A stretch of DNA of 64,000 bases from an uncultured Alphaproteobacteria bacterium. GTDB taxonomy: Bacteria; Pseudomonadota; Alphaproteobacteria; RF32; CAG-239. The notes under the pieces were generated by a model, which did not search any database, was not told the DNA's origin, and saw only the letters and a program-made list of their open reading frames with translations. Both the position numbers and the translations under genes were made by a program. Below are positions 45,071-54,848 of the stretch, in pieces. How positions within the stretch are numbered: position 1 is the stretch's first letter; each line of letters opens with the position of its first letter. The stretch spans positions 100,251 through 164,250 of the forward strand of contig CALXUM010000001.1 of assembly GCA_944391685.1 (NCBI GenBank). The letters are read 5' to 3'.

Positions 45071-47203
45071 ATGCAGGAAAAGTTATTTGAATTGGCAAAT
45101 AAATTAGGGGTAGCCACCAGCTTTAAAGATGCCGGAATGGTAAACCGTGAGTATACGGTGGATATTGATGTTTTAAAGAAACTTTTGTCTGCATTAGGAT
45201 ATCCGGCAAATAATGAACAGGAAGCCGAAGTATCTTTGCAAAAATTTGCAGAATGTCGTTGGCATAAAGAACTTGAAGCCATCTATGTCTGTGAACAAAG
45301 TAATGTTTGTTTTGATTTGGTAGTCCCGACAGAAGTAAAAGATATAAAAATAAAATTATTAAAGGATGGTGTTGAATGTCCGACATCTTATGAAGTTACG
45401 GATAATGTGGAAGAAAAAAATATTGATGGCAGATTATTGAAGAAATCCGCCATCAGATTTACCGATAATTTAGCAATAGGTTATTATAAAGTTATTGTAA
45501 ATATAGACGGTAAAGAACATCAAACAACCTTGGCAGTTGCACCAAAGCGTTGTTATGAAGCACCGGGCATGGAAAATAAATTATGGGGTTATGCCATTCA
45601 ATTATATTCATTAAAGAGTGAACGCAATTGGGGGGTGGGTGATTTTACCGATTTATTAGAGTTTGTAAAAATTGCCGCACAATCAGGAGCAGATGTTATC
45701 GGGGTTAATCCGTTAAATGTTTTATGCCATGATTTTCCCGAAAATGCCAGTCCTTACCAATCAATAAGCCGCTTATTCTTAAATCCGATATATATAGATG
45801 TTGAAAAAGTTCCAGAGTATCAGGAAAATGATAAAAAATTGGTTTCAGATTTGCTGGTAGAAATTAAGCAAGAAGAACTAATTAACTATAGTAAAATTTA
45901 TCCGTTAAAAATAAAAGTTTTGGAAAAATGCTTTTCTCGTTTTCAAATCGGTAAAGATAAGTCACGTCAAAAAGCATTTAGGGATTTTTGTAAAGAAAAA
46001 GGAGAAGATCTGGAACGTTTAGCATTGTTTCAGGCTATTTATGAACAAGAAAATCCTAAAGTATGGGGAGGATGGAGAGCTTGGCCGCAAGAATATCGTT
46101 CTCCACAGGCAGACGGCGTAAAAATATTTGCTGTAGAGCATAAAGATAGAGTTGAATTTTTTAAATTTTTGCAGTTTGAAGCTAACAGGCAGTTTACAAC
46201 AGTTCAAGAAGAGATAAACAACAGCAAAATGAAAATCGGTCTTTATCAGGATTTGGCAGTAGGTGTAGGTAAAGATAGTGCCGAGTATTGGAGCAATCAG
46301 GAATTGTTTATCAGAGATTTCGGAGCCGGAGCTCCACCTGATGCATTTTTCCCGCAAGGACAAAAATGGGGCGTTTGTGCATTTTTACCATCAGCACTAA
46401 AAAATAATTGTTATCTTCCATTTATAAAGATATTAAGAACGGCAATGCATGGAGCCGGAGCATTACGAATGGATCATGTAATGAGTTTAATGCGATTATA
46501 TTTGGTGGAAGATGATGGTGTTAATGGTACATATCTTTATTATAATTTTGCGGATATGTTAAACATTTTGGCTTTGGAAAGTCATTTGAATAAGTGTGTG
46601 GTCGTAGGAGAAAGTATTGGCAATGTTCCGGAAGGGTTTTTAGCCACGTTATATAATCGTAACGTTCATCAATTAAGCATTTTATGGGGTGAACGCGGTG
46701 ATGCCGGATGGGGTGATTTTTATGCTCCTGATGTCTATCCGAGTGATGCTTTTGTTTCCGTCGGCACACATGATATTCCGCCTTTAAAGATGTGGTGGTT
46801 TGGTTATGATATTGAACTTAATGGTTCTCTAGGCATTTTGAATGAAGAAGATAAAAAAACAGAATATAACAAGAGAGAAGCAGATCGCTGGAAATTGCTG
46901 GCTTTACTTGACAGAAACGGAGTATGGCCGGAAGATAATCAAAGAAGCGGAGATTATGTGTATGGGGAAAAATATCCTGAAGGAATAGAAGAAGCCGTTC
47001 ATCGCTTTTTATCCCGTACCAAGTCTCAGGTTTTCTTGGCACAGCTGGAAGATTTTTTACATGTTACCGAACGTCAAAATCTACCGGGAACCGATTATCA
47101 AGAACATCCTAATTGGCGTCGTCGTCTTCCGGTATCATTGGAAAAATTATCTTCTGATATAGCTTATATTAGAAATGTAGCCGCCATAAAAAAGGAAAGA
47201 TAA
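45071..47203 (+). CDS. malQ: 4-alpha-glucanotransferase (amylomaltase)
   Basis: A 710-residue GH77 enzyme close to E. coli MalQ (694). It has an N-terminal extension (1-150) of the proteobacterial type, then GYAIQLYSLKSERNWGVGDF, NPLNVLCHDFPENASPYQ, the nucleophile region GALRMDHVMSLMRLY, the acid region VVVGESIGNVPEG, and SVGTHDIPPLKMWW. It transfers maltosyl units between maltodextrins. It is cotranscribed with glgB and glgX, and the HAD gene starts at the next base after its stop. Confidence 0.95.
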   Translation: MQEKLFELANKLGVATSFKDAGMVNREYTVDIDVLKKLLSALGYPANNEQEAEVSLQKFAECRWHKELEAIYVCEQSNVCFDLVVPTEVKDIKIKLLKDGVECPTSYEVTDNVEEKNIDGRLLKKSAIRFTDNLAIGYYKVIVNIDGKEHQTTLAVAPKRCYEAPGMENKLWGYAIQLYSLKSERNWGVGDFTDLLEFVKIAAQSGADVIGVNPLNVLCHDFPENASPYQSISRLFLNPIYIDVEKVPEYQENDKKLVSDLLVEIKQEELINYSKIYPLKIKVLEKCFSRFQIGKDKSRQKAFRDFCKEKGEDLERLALFQAIYEQENPKVWGGWRAWPQEYRSPQADGVKIFAVEHKDRVEFFKFLQFEANRQFTTVQEEINNSKMKIGLYQDLAVGVGKDSAEYWSNQELFIRDFGAGAPPDAFFPQGQKWGVCAFLPSALKNNCYLPFIKILRTAMHGAGALRMDHVMSLMRLYLVEDDGVNGTYLYYNFADMLNILALESHLNKCVVVGESIGNVPEGFLATLYNRNVHQLSILWGERGDAGWGDFYAPDVYPSDAFVSVGTHDIPPLKMWWFGYDIELNGSLGILNEEDKKTEYNKREADRWKLLALLDRNGVWPEDNQRSGDYVYGEKYPEGIEEAVHRFLSRTKSQVFLAQLEDFLHVTERQNLPGTDYQEHPNWRRRLPVSLEKLSSDIAYIRNVAAIKKER

Positions 47204-47860
47204 ATGTCCAATATTAAAAATCTGCTTTTTGATTTGGACGGCACATTATATCCTTACAGTAGCGGTACTCAAGATCTTTTTGAACAAAGGATTGTTATCT
47301 TCTTTCAAAAAAAATTTGCTATATCCGAGCAAGAGGCGGTTTCTAAACGTAATGAATTTATGAAGCTCTACCGAAACAATAACGGAAGTTTTAATGATGT
47401 TTCATATTCTGATAAAAAAGAATTTATGGATTTTATCTGTGACATTGATGTCAGTATGTTGAAACCCAATAAAAATTTAGCCGATATTTTAAGAATGCTT
47501 CCGCAACGTAAATTTATTATTACCGATAGTACCCAAAAACATGTTAAAGATACTCTAAAACAAATAGGTATTGATGAAAATATATTCAGCGGTATATCTG
47601 ATTGTGAAAGTAATGGATTTATATTTAAACCGCAAGAAGAGGTTTTTCATAATATAGCATCATCATATGGATTAAATTTTTCTCAAAGTGCTTTTTTTGA
47701 AGATAAAGTTAAGAATCTTGAAATTGCCAAAGAGTTAGGTATGACAACAATATTGATTTCAGAAAACGAACAACCCACGCCTAAATATGTTGACTATCAA
47801 TTTCATAACGTTTTAGAAGCGTTAAACTACTTGTTTAAAAATATACATACCAATTTATAA
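47204..47860 (+). CDS. HAD-family hydrolase (pyrimidine 5'-nucleotidase-like)
   Basis: A 218-residue haloacid-dehalogenase-fold hydrolase. Motif I is LLFDLDGTLYPY, motif II IITDSTQKHV, and motif IV AFFEDKVKNLEIAKELGM. The sequence LDGTLYPYSSG and the overall length fit the Sdt1/pyrimidine 5'-nucleotidase subgroup. It dephosphorylates a small metabolite, which is not identifiable from the sequence. The start ATG follows the malQ stop with no gap and is preceded by AAGGAAAG, so translation is probably coupled. A sugar-phosphate role linked to glycogen is possible. Confidence 0.88.
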   Translation: MSNIKNLLFDLDGTLYPYSSGTQDLFEQRIVIFFQKKFAISEQEAVSKRNEFMKLYRNNNGSFNDVSYSDKKEFMDFICDIDVSMLKPNKNLADILRMLPQRKFIITDSTQKHVKDTLKQIGIDENIFSGISDCESNGFIFKPQEEVFHNIASSYGLNFSQSAFFEDKVKNLEIAKELGMTTILISENEQPTPKYVDYQFHNVLEALNYLFKNIHTNL

Positions 47861-47909
47861 AAAATTAATATTTTTTCGGTAAAAAAACTTGCAAATTTAT
47901 AAAAAATGC

Positions 47910-47947
47910 TATACATACTCTGCGGTTGGTATAATGAATTTAGTATG
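47910..47947 (+). promoter_or_regulatory. Candidate promoter/operator of the tetR-RND operon
   Basis: A TATAAT at 47930-47935 with an upstream TGG stands 26 bp before the TetR start. It is enclosed by an inverted repeat CATACT (47914-47919) and AGTATG (47942-47947), a layout expected for TetR-type autorepression. Confidence 0.4.
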
Positions 47948-47961
47948 GTTTATAAAGAATT

Positions 47962-48591
47962 ATGGCACGTAGAACTAAAGAAGAAGCGGAACAAACCAGA
48001 GATGCAATTCTCGATTCTGCACTGGATGTTTTATATGAAAAAGGTTTTTCACGTACAACCTTTGATGAAATAGCCAAAAGAATTAATTTAACTAAAGGGG
48101 CTGTTTATTGGCATTTTCGTAATAAGGTTGATTTGCTGGCAATGCTTATGAAAAAGAAATTTTCAGAAAAGCATCAAAAAACATGGGAAGGTTATTCCAA
48201 ACCCAAAACGTTACAAGAACTTCGCAAGTTATATGAAACTTTATGTCTTTCAATAGAAACAGACTATGATTTTCGCAAATATTTATTTTTTATTATTTTC
48301 CAAATGGAATGGTCAGAGGCAGTAACGGCCAAAGTATTGGAACAAATTAGAGAAATAATAGACTACCCATGGATTGAATTAAAAGAAACGTTGACTTTAA
48401 TTAAAAAAAGTGGAGAAATATCATCTGATGTTGATATAGAAGAGCTCACCTGTATAATTTCATTCTTTTGGCGAGGAACTCTTAATGCTTACATATCAAA
48501 AAGACATCCGTTTGGCTTAACCAAAACGATACTAACTGGTTTTGATTTGATAATGGATGGAGTAAAAACGGAGAAGGTTAAATGCGCGTAG
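47962..48591 (+). CDS. TetR/AcrR family repressor of the second RND system
   Basis: A 209-residue TetR-family repressor. The N-terminal HTH (about 10-60) has ILDSALDVLYEKGFSRTTFD and INLTKGAVYWHFRNKVDLLA, the classic AcrR/TtgR recognition helix. The C-terminal ligand domain is all helical. It overlaps the adaptor gene of the second RND pump by 10 bp, so it is almost certainly the local repressor, relieved by pump substrates. The candidate operator lies just upstream. Confidence 0.92.
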   Translation: MARRTKEEAEQTRDAILDSALDVLYEKGFSRTTFDEIAKRINLTKGAVYWHFRNKVDLLAMLMKKKFSEKHQKTWEGYSKPKTLQELRKLYETLCLSIETDYDFRKYLFFIIFQMEWSEAVTAKVLEQIREIIDYPWIELKETLTLIKKSGEISSDVDIEELTCIISFFWRGTLNAYISKRHPFGLTKTILTGFDLIMDGVKTEKVKCA

Positions 48592-49742
48592 GAAAATTAA
48601 AAAACAGAAATATAATTAGGCAAGTTTTAATTTTGGCTCTTTGTGTAGCTTTTGGTTGGTATTTAAAGAGCAAGCTAACTCCTCAGGTCTCTATGCCCAA
48701 TTCAGGAGCTGGTGGCGAGCCGTATGTTCTGATTCAAGATGTTGAAGAGCAAGATGTCTCTCCCAAAACAACCTATATTGGACATGTTGAAGCCATCAAA
48801 AGCGTAAATATAACTCCGCAAATTAATGGTTATGTCGAAAAAGTACTGTTTCAAGAAGGATCACAGGTTAACGAAGGTGATTTGCTTTTTGTTATTGAAC
48901 AGGAACGATACATCGCCAATGTTGAACTTAGGCAGGCTGAGTTGGCCAGTGCTAAAGCTAATTTAGTCAGAGCCGAAAGAGATTTTAAGCGCCAATCCTC
49001 TTTAAGCAAACAAAATTATGCATCCAAAGCCACACTCGATACTTCAGAAAGCACATACTTGCAAGCAAAAGCAGCTGTTGCTCAAGCTCAAGCTAATTTG
49101 GATTTAGCAAAAATAGATTTAGGATACACAGAAATAAAGGCTCCTATAAGCGGTCGTATTGGTAAGGCTTTGGTAACTGAGGGAAACTATGTATCATCAT
49201 CAAGTCAAACTCTTGCCCGTATTGTTCAAACCGATCCGATCAGAGTTGCTTTTTCGGTTACGGATAAAGATATGTTAAATATGCGTCAGAGATATGACGG
49301 TAAGGCTAGCCAGATTAAAACCGAACTGGTTTTGTCAAACGGAACGGTTTTGGTAAATAATCTTCGTTCACGTTTTGCAGACAACGAGGTAAATTCAGAT
49401 ACGGCGACCATAGCTGTCTACGCAGAATATAACAATCCTAAAGATTTGTTGATTCCTGGTAACTATGTTGACATTCGTATTGGAGAAAAGGCTTCTCAAA
49501 AAGCAATTTTAGTTCCTCAGGCCGCATTAGCTCAAGATGAACATGGTAGTTATGTCATGACGATTAATGATGAAGGAATTGTAATGCAAAAACGCGTTAC
49601 ATTAGGAGATATCATAGGTGACAAGCAAGTTGCCTTAGACGGGCTTAATTTTGGCGATAAAGTTATTGTTCAAGGTTTGCAAAAAGTTCGTGATGGTCAA
49701 AAAGTTCGTGCTGAACTAGTTAAGGATGATGAGGAGGTCTAA
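48582..49742 (+). CDS. RND efflux periplasmic adaptor subunit (second system)
   Basis: A 386-residue membrane-fusion protein with an N-terminal membrane anchor (about 11-27). Lipoyl halves (ITPQINGYVEKVLFQEGSQV and YTEIKAPISGRIG) surround an alpha-hairpin, followed by a beta-barrel domain. It is a paralogue of the adaptor at 30458. It overlaps the TetR gene by 10 bp and ends 6 bp before the pump gene, with GAGGAGG at its end as the pump ribosome binding site. Confidence 0.93.
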   Translation: MRVGKLKNRNIIRQVLILALCVAFGWYLKSKLTPQVSMPNSGAGGEPYVLIQDVEEQDVSPKTTYIGHVEAIKSVNITPQINGYVEKVLFQEGSQVNEGDLLFVIEQERYIANVELRQAELASAKANLVRAERDFKRQSSLSKQNYASKATLDTSESTYLQAKAAVAQAQANLDLAKIDLGYTEIKAPISGRIGKALVTEGNYVSSSSQTLARIVQTDPIRVAFSVTDKDMLNMRQRYDGKASQIKTELVLSNGTVLVNNLRSRFADNEVNSDTATIAVYAEYNNPKDLLIPGNYVDIRIGEKASQKAILVPQAALAQDEHGSYVMTINDEGIVMQKRVTLGDIIGDKQVALDGLNFGDKVIVQGLQKVRDGQKVRAELVKDDEEV

Positions 49743-49748
49743 TAGCAT

Positions 49749-52700
49749 ATGTTTTCAAGAATATTCATTGAACGTCCTCGCTTTGCGATGGTAATTTCCA
49801 TCGTTTTAACCTTAGCTGGTATCATATCTGTATTTTCGCTGCCCATAGCCTTGTATCCGGAAATTACACCTCCGGAGGTTGTCGTTTCTGCTAAATATCC
49901 TGGAGCAAGTGCCGAGGTTGTTGCAAAAACTATTGGTATACCGTTGGAAGAAGAAATAAACGGTGTGGAAGACATGTTGTACATGAGCTCTTCTTCAGAG
50001 AATTCTTCTTATCAATTAACGGTAACTTTCAAAGTTGGTGTAGATAGAGATATGGCTCAAGTTAAAGTTCAAAACCGTATCCAACAAGCTCAATCAAAAC
50101 TGCCGACAGAAGTTACCCGCCAAGGTTTAACCGTGCGTAGCCGTTCTTCCAACATTTTAGGATTCATCACCATAGGCTCTCCTAAAGGTACGCATTCTAC
50201 ACTTGAGCTGGCAGACTATGTTCAAAATAATATAAAAAACAACCTTGCTCGTGTTTATGGTGTTGGTGAAGTAAATGTTTATTCATCTAAGTTAAGCATG
50301 AGGGTTTGGCTTGATGCTGATAAAATCACGGCATTAAATCTTCCATTGGAAACAATCACCAGTGCTATTGAGGGTCAAAACTATCAGCCATCGCTGGGAA
50401 GTGTTGGCGCAATGCCCGGAGATGGTAATCAACAAATGGTTTATACTCTTCAAACCCAAGGTCGTATAAATGAGGTTGAAGATTTCAAAAACATTATTGT
50501 CCGTACTGCAGAACAAGGAGGACTTTTACGTCTTAAAGATATTGCCAGAGTTGAAATCGGAGAGGAAAGCTATACCGCAACATCAAAGTTTAATAATGCT
50601 CCTAACGTAGCAATAGCTATAAATCAGCTGGCCGGAGCCAATGCATTGGATGCCATGTCAGCAGTAAAAAAAGAGATAGAACGTCTTTCTCAAAGCTTTC
50701 CTGAAGATATGGAATATATGATAGGTTATGACTCCACTGACTATATTAAAGCATCAATTGAAGAGGTAATCTTTACCTTGATCTTAACTTTTGCTTTGGT
50801 GGTTTTTGTATGCTACATTTTCTTGCAGGATTGGCGAGCAACGTTGGTTCCGTCATTAACCATTCCGGTATCATTATTTGCAACCTTTGCCGTAATGTTG
50901 GCTTTAGGATATAGCATCAACATGTTGACATTATTTGGCTTGGTTTTGGCTATCGGTTTGGTGGTTGATGATGCTATCGTGGTGGTAGAACGTGTTCTTT
51001 ATTTGATGGAGACAGAAGGTTTAACCCCTAAAGAAGCCACTATTAAGGCAATGGAACAAGTTTCAAGTGCAATTGTGGCAACCACACTTGTTCTTTTAGC
51101 TATTTTTGTTCCTGTAGGTTTTATGGGAGGAATTACCGGTAAGATTTATCAACAATTTGCTATTACCATTTCTACTTCGGTAACCTTTTCGGCTATCAAT
51201 GCCTTGACCTTGTCACCGGCTCTTTGTGCAACACTTCTTCGTCCGCTTAAGCCAATACAACACGGTCCGCTGTTTTGGTTTAACCAAACACTTAATAAGT
51301 CAAGAAATGCATATTTGGCAATTATAGCAATTGTTGCCAGAAAAGTTTCTGTAATTGCTCTATTGCTTGGTTTATTAATTCTTGGCGTTTGTGGATTTTT
51401 GAATATAAGTCAAACATCTTTCATTCCTAATGAAGACCAAGGTGTTATTATGTTAAACGTTCAATTACCGGAAGGTGCTTCTCGTGAACGTACTCAAAAA
51501 TTCATTGATGAAATTTATCCTCTTATTAAAGAAGAAAAAGGTGTAGATAGTGTAATGATAGTTGTCGGTTCCAGTATGATTGGCGGTGCCGGTGAAAATA
51601 TGGCATTAGGCTTTATAACTCTCCATCCATGGAATGAGAGAAAGGATGATGAACTATATTCAACTAATATTTTAAATCGTATCCGTGCAAAAATCGCTAA
51701 TAAACCTCAAGCAGAAGTACAGCTTTTTGAACCACCAGCAATCATGGGCTTAGGCATGAGTGGTGGTATGGACTATCGTCTGTTGTCAACCGATACAGAT
51801 AATCCGCAAAAGATTGAAGCTGCATTGCAAAATATGCTTATGTTGGTTAATCAGGCACCAGAGGTTTCTTACGCTTATTCAACTTATACAGCCAAAACAC
51901 CTAATATCTATATTGATATTGACCGTCAAAAGGCTGAAGCAATGGGTGTATCTATCGGTAGTATCTTTTCAGTTTTGCAAAACTACCTTGGTTCCAGCTA
52001 TGTTAATGATGTTAACTTCGGAACCCAAGTTAATAAAGTTATGATACAAGCAGACTGGCCTTTCCGTAAAGATATAGATAGCATTAAAAATCTTCATGCC
52101 CAAAATAAAAATGGACAAATGGTGCCGTTAGGCAGTGTTGTTTCTCTGAGAAAGGTTTTAGCTCCTCGTGTCGTAACACGTTATAACCAATATCCTAGTG
52201 CATCAATAACGGCAGTGCAAAATTCTTCGGTAAGTACTGGTCAGGCAATGGAATCTCTGGAGAATTTATCTACCAAACTTCCGGCAGGATTTACTTACGA
52301 ATGGTCAGGCATAAGCTATCAGGAAAAAGCTAGCGGCGGTCAAATTGGATACTTAATTACGTTAGCTATTATCTTTGGCTATTTGTTCTTGGTAGCTCAA
52401 TATGAAAGCTGGGCAACTCCGCTACCTGTTTTAACTTCGGTTTCTGTTGCTATGCTTGGAGCTTTGGCTGGTTTGTTCGTTGTTGGCTTACCGCTAAGTA
52501 TTTATGCTCAACTTGGTTTGATTTTATTGGTTGGTTTGGCTAGTAAAAACGCAATTTTGATTGTCGAATTTTCTAAAGAAGAGAGAGAAAGAGGCTCAAG
52601 TATTGTTAAATCAGCCATTACCGGTACCAAAGAACGTTTCCGTGCGGTTCTTATGACGGCATTTACATTTATTTTAGGCGTGTTCCCGATGATTATCGCA

Positions 52701-52847
52701 ACCGGAGCCGGTGCCGCCAGCCGAATTGCTATCGGTGTTCCGGTATTTTACGGAATGTTGTTGGGAACGGCTTTGGGATTGTTAGTCATTCCGTTGCTTT
52801 ATGTATTGTTCCAAACTTTAAGAGAAAGAGTTAGCGGAGAAAACTAA
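49749..52847 (+). CDS. RND (HAE1 family) multidrug efflux permease (second system)
   Basis: A 1,032-residue AcrB-type permease, paralogous to the pump at 31606. It begins [22 protein letters not shown]4 carries [14 protein letters not shown] with the proton-relay Asp pair, and TM10 has [15 protein letters not shown]. It is the last gene of tetR-adaptor-pump and has a terminator. No outer-membrane channel gene follows, so it must borrow one, plausibly the channel at 34754. Confidence 0.96.
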   Translation: MFSRIFIERPRFAMVISIVLTLAGIISVFSLPIALYPEITPPEVVVSAKYPGASAEVVAKTIGIPLEEEINGVEDMLYMSSSSENSSYQLTVTFKVGVDRDMAQVKVQNRIQQAQSKLPTEVTRQGLTVRSRSSNILGFITIGSPKGTHSTLELADYVQNNIKNNLARVYGVGEVNVYSSKLSMRVWLDADKITALNLPLETITSAIEGQNYQPSLGSVGAMPGDGNQQMVYTLQTQGRINEVEDFKNIIVRTAEQGGLLRLKDIARVEIGEESYTATSKFNNAPNVAIAINQLAGANALDAMSAVKKEIERLSQSFPEDMEYMIGYDSTDYIKASIEEVIFTLILTFALVVFVCYIFLQDWRATLVPSLTIPVSLFATFAVMLALGYSINMLTLFGLVLAIGLVVDDAIVVVERVLYLMETEGLTPKEATIKAMEQVSSAIVATTLVLLAIFVPVGFMGGITGKIYQQFAITISTSVTFSAINALTLSPALCATLLRPLKPIQHGPLFWFNQTLNKSRNAYLAIIAIVARKVSVIALLLGLLILGVCGFLNISQTSFIPNEDQGVIMLNVQLPEGASRERTQKFIDEIYPLIKEEKGVDSVMIVVGSSMIGGAGENMALGFITLHPWNERKDDELYSTNILNRIRAKIANKPQAEVQLFEPPAIMGLGMSGGMDYRLLSTDTDNPQKIEAALQNMLMLVNQAPEVSYAYSTYTAKTPNIYIDIDRQKAEAMGVSIGSIFSVLQNYLGSSYVNDVNFGTQVNKVMIQADWPFRKDIDSIKNLHAQNKNGQMVPLGSVVSLRKVLAPRVVTRYNQYPSASITAVQNSSVSTGQAMESLENLSTKLPAGFTYEWSGISYQEKASGGQIGYLITLAIIFGYLFLVAQYESWATPLPVLTSVSVAMLGALAGLFVVGLPLSIYAQLGLILLVGLASKNAILIVEFSKEERERGSSIVKSAITGTKERFRAVLMTAFTFILGVFPMIIATGAGAASRIAIGVPVFYGMLLGTALGLLVIPLLYVLFQTLRERVSGEN

Positions 52848-52862
52848 GCCATAAATAATAAA

Positions 52863-52890
52863 AAAACCCGAATAAACTTCGGGTTTTTTT
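52863..52890. terminator. Bidirectional terminator
   Basis: Stem AACCCGAA / TTCGGGTT with A and T runs between the RND pump and the convergent flgL gene. Confidence 0.92.
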
Positions 52891-52905
52891 ATTATATTTA
52901 ACAAC

Positions 52906-54834
52906 TTAATCAAGATAATTTAGTAATGAAACACTCATAGCATTCTGCAATACTGAGTAAGAAGCACTCAAATTATTTGCTGCCAGTAAAGCCTTGACCG
53001 TAGCTTCAGTCTGATCTACATTTTTCAAAGAATCAATGCTACTTTGCAAATTTGTTTGTACCAAAGTCAGGTTTTCATTATTACTATTAAGAGTTACATA
53101 GTTTGCATTAAGTTTAGCACTTACTTCATATAAATTAGCATTTGTTTCAACATTGGGATCACCTGAGCTGTTTATTCCGCTTTGTAAAACAGCTGTAGCT
53201 CCCTGAACAAGCTCTTGAGCTTTATCGGCATTTATTAATCCGTCAAAAACCGCACTAGGATTTTGTGTGTCAACAATATTTCCTTGTGCAATCATTCCCA
53301 AAGCTCTGAAAAGTTTTTCAAAAGCGGGGTCGTTAGCAGTTATATCCATGGTTATGGACTGGTTTTCTGAAATTCTTTGTTCAGTAGTTAAATTACCGCC
53401 TTTATAATAAGAACTTGTTGATATACTCCATTTACTTGAAGCTTCGATTTCAACCGGATTCGTATTAAAGTATCCCGGATCGGTGGTAACAACCAGCGAT
53501 CCATCGGCATTTACTTGTGTAACCTGCATTTCTGTCGGAAAATTACTTCCAAATCCGCTCATATCAAGAACCGAACCTACGGGGAACGAAGTGCTGAAAG
53601 TTACTCCGCCACCGTCAACTATTTGGTCATTAGCGGTAATGTTTTGTCCCGGAATATCCTCAAAAGTAATGGTTTTTCCGTCAGCAGAAACAGATTTAAC
53701 CACAAAAGAGCCGTTATGAGTATCTCCGCCACCGCTGATTACCAGAGAATCTCCGGCTTTGAGCGTGTTAAAAGCTCCGTATTGAGTTGCATTAATGGTG
53801 TTTGTATCGGAGTTAAAAGTTAAAGTGCCGGTAGTTGAAGCATTAGCTACAATTGATGTTTCTAAAAAGCCATCAGCATTTTCCGGAGTAATCGTAAAAG
53901 TATTGTCTCCGATTTGGTTAATTTCCAAAGAACCTGTGCTGTCAGCCGTTACCGTACGATTAGATAAATTGGCTGCACTGTTTTCGGGAAAAGAAATATT
54001 AACTCCGTCATAATATGATTGAAATTCTTCCAAAGAGCTAAACGGAAAATTAACCGGAGCATTAACGGAGTTTCCACCACCAAACAAATATCTGCCGCTG
54101 GCCGTAACATTTAGAGCATCAGCTAACATTTGCATGGTTGAAAAGGCCAAGGTTTGCAAATTTTTTAGGCTTTCATATTGCTCATTACTCATAGTATGAG
54201 CCTCTCCTGTAGTAACTCCGGGAGCGTCTAAAATTGTGGAACTTCCATTAATTGTATAAAGAGGAAAAGAAAAAGTCGTTCCATCAAATGTATAGTTAGG
54301 ATTAGCCCCGGTTGGATCGATTTTAGCCTTTAATTGATTCATAACCTGCTCGGCATATGTATCATCTTCGGTCAACCTATCAAGACTTATATTGTTTCCT
54401 GAATCATCATCAGCCGTAAAAGTATACTGAGTACCGTTAATGGTTATAGTACGGCCGATATAATCTGTAGGTGTATTACTGCTGAAAGTAATTTCCCCTC
54501 CGGTATAATCAGGAGTTATGTTAGCCAAATCAGATCCATTAAAGGAGTTTAGAGCACTTTTAAAATCACTGATGGCATTATTTATTGTCTCCATTGAAGT
54601 GTTCATTGTTTCCAGTTCAATTTCCAACAAAGTGTTATTGTTTAAGAAATTTGACGTAACACCAAGAGTAGCTTCCATATTAACAATACTGTAAGAATCC
54701 ATTCCGTATCCGGAATAGTTTGGGGCTTTCAAACCTGTTGAAGCCTGAAAACTGTAAAGATCAAGCATTGCCTTGTTGGTAAGAGCATTGTTTAACATGC
54801 TCATATAGCTTGCATATGTAGGAACTCTAACCAT
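52906..54834 (-). CDS. flgL: Flagellar hook-filament junction protein FlgL (enlarged)
   Basis: A 642-residue FlgL-like protein, about twice the usual 300-400. The N-terminal flagellin-type helix (PTYASYMSMLNNALTNKAML) and C-terminal helix (SYSVLQNAMSVSLLNYLD) are normal. Between about 120 and 480 are beta-rich Thr/Asn/Gly segments that look like extra surface domains. FlgL is the last hook-associated protein, capping the hook for flagellin. It is the last gene of the flgI-flgJ-flgN-flgK-flgL operon, 14 bp after flgK, with AGGAGG before the start. A flagellin paralogue is less likely because of its position after flgK. Confidence 0.85.
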   Translation of the reverse strand: MVRVPTYASYMSMLNNALTNKAMLDLYSFQASTGLKAPNYSGYGMDSYSIVNMEATLGVTSNFLNNNTLLEIELETMNTSMETINNAISDFKSALNSFNGSDLANITPDYTGGEITFSSNTPTDYIGRTITINGTQYTFTADDDSGNNISLDRLTEDDTYAEQVMNQLKAKIDPTGANPNYTFDGTTFSFPLYTINGSSTILDAPGVTTGEAHTMSNEQYESLKNLQTLAFSTMQMLADALNVTASGRYLFGGGNSVNAPVNFPFSSLEEFQSYYDGVNISFPENSAANLSNRTVTADSTGSLEINQIGDNTFTITPENADGFLETSIVANASTTGTLTFNSDTNTINATQYGAFNTLKAGDSLVISGGGDTHNGSFVVKSVSADGKTITFEDIPGQNITANDQIVDGGGVTFSTSFPVGSVLDMSGFGSNFPTEMQVTQVNADGSLVVTTDPGYFNTNPVEIEASSKWSISTSSYYKGGNLTTEQRISENQSITMDITANDPAFEKLFRALGMIAQGNIVDTQNPSAVFDGLINADKAQELVQGATAVLQSGINSSGDPNVETNANLYEVSAKLNANYVTLNSNNENLTLVQTNLQSSIDSLKNVDQTEATVKALLAANNLSASYSVLQNAMSVSLLNYLD

Positions 54835-54848
54835 TTTCTAATCCTCCT

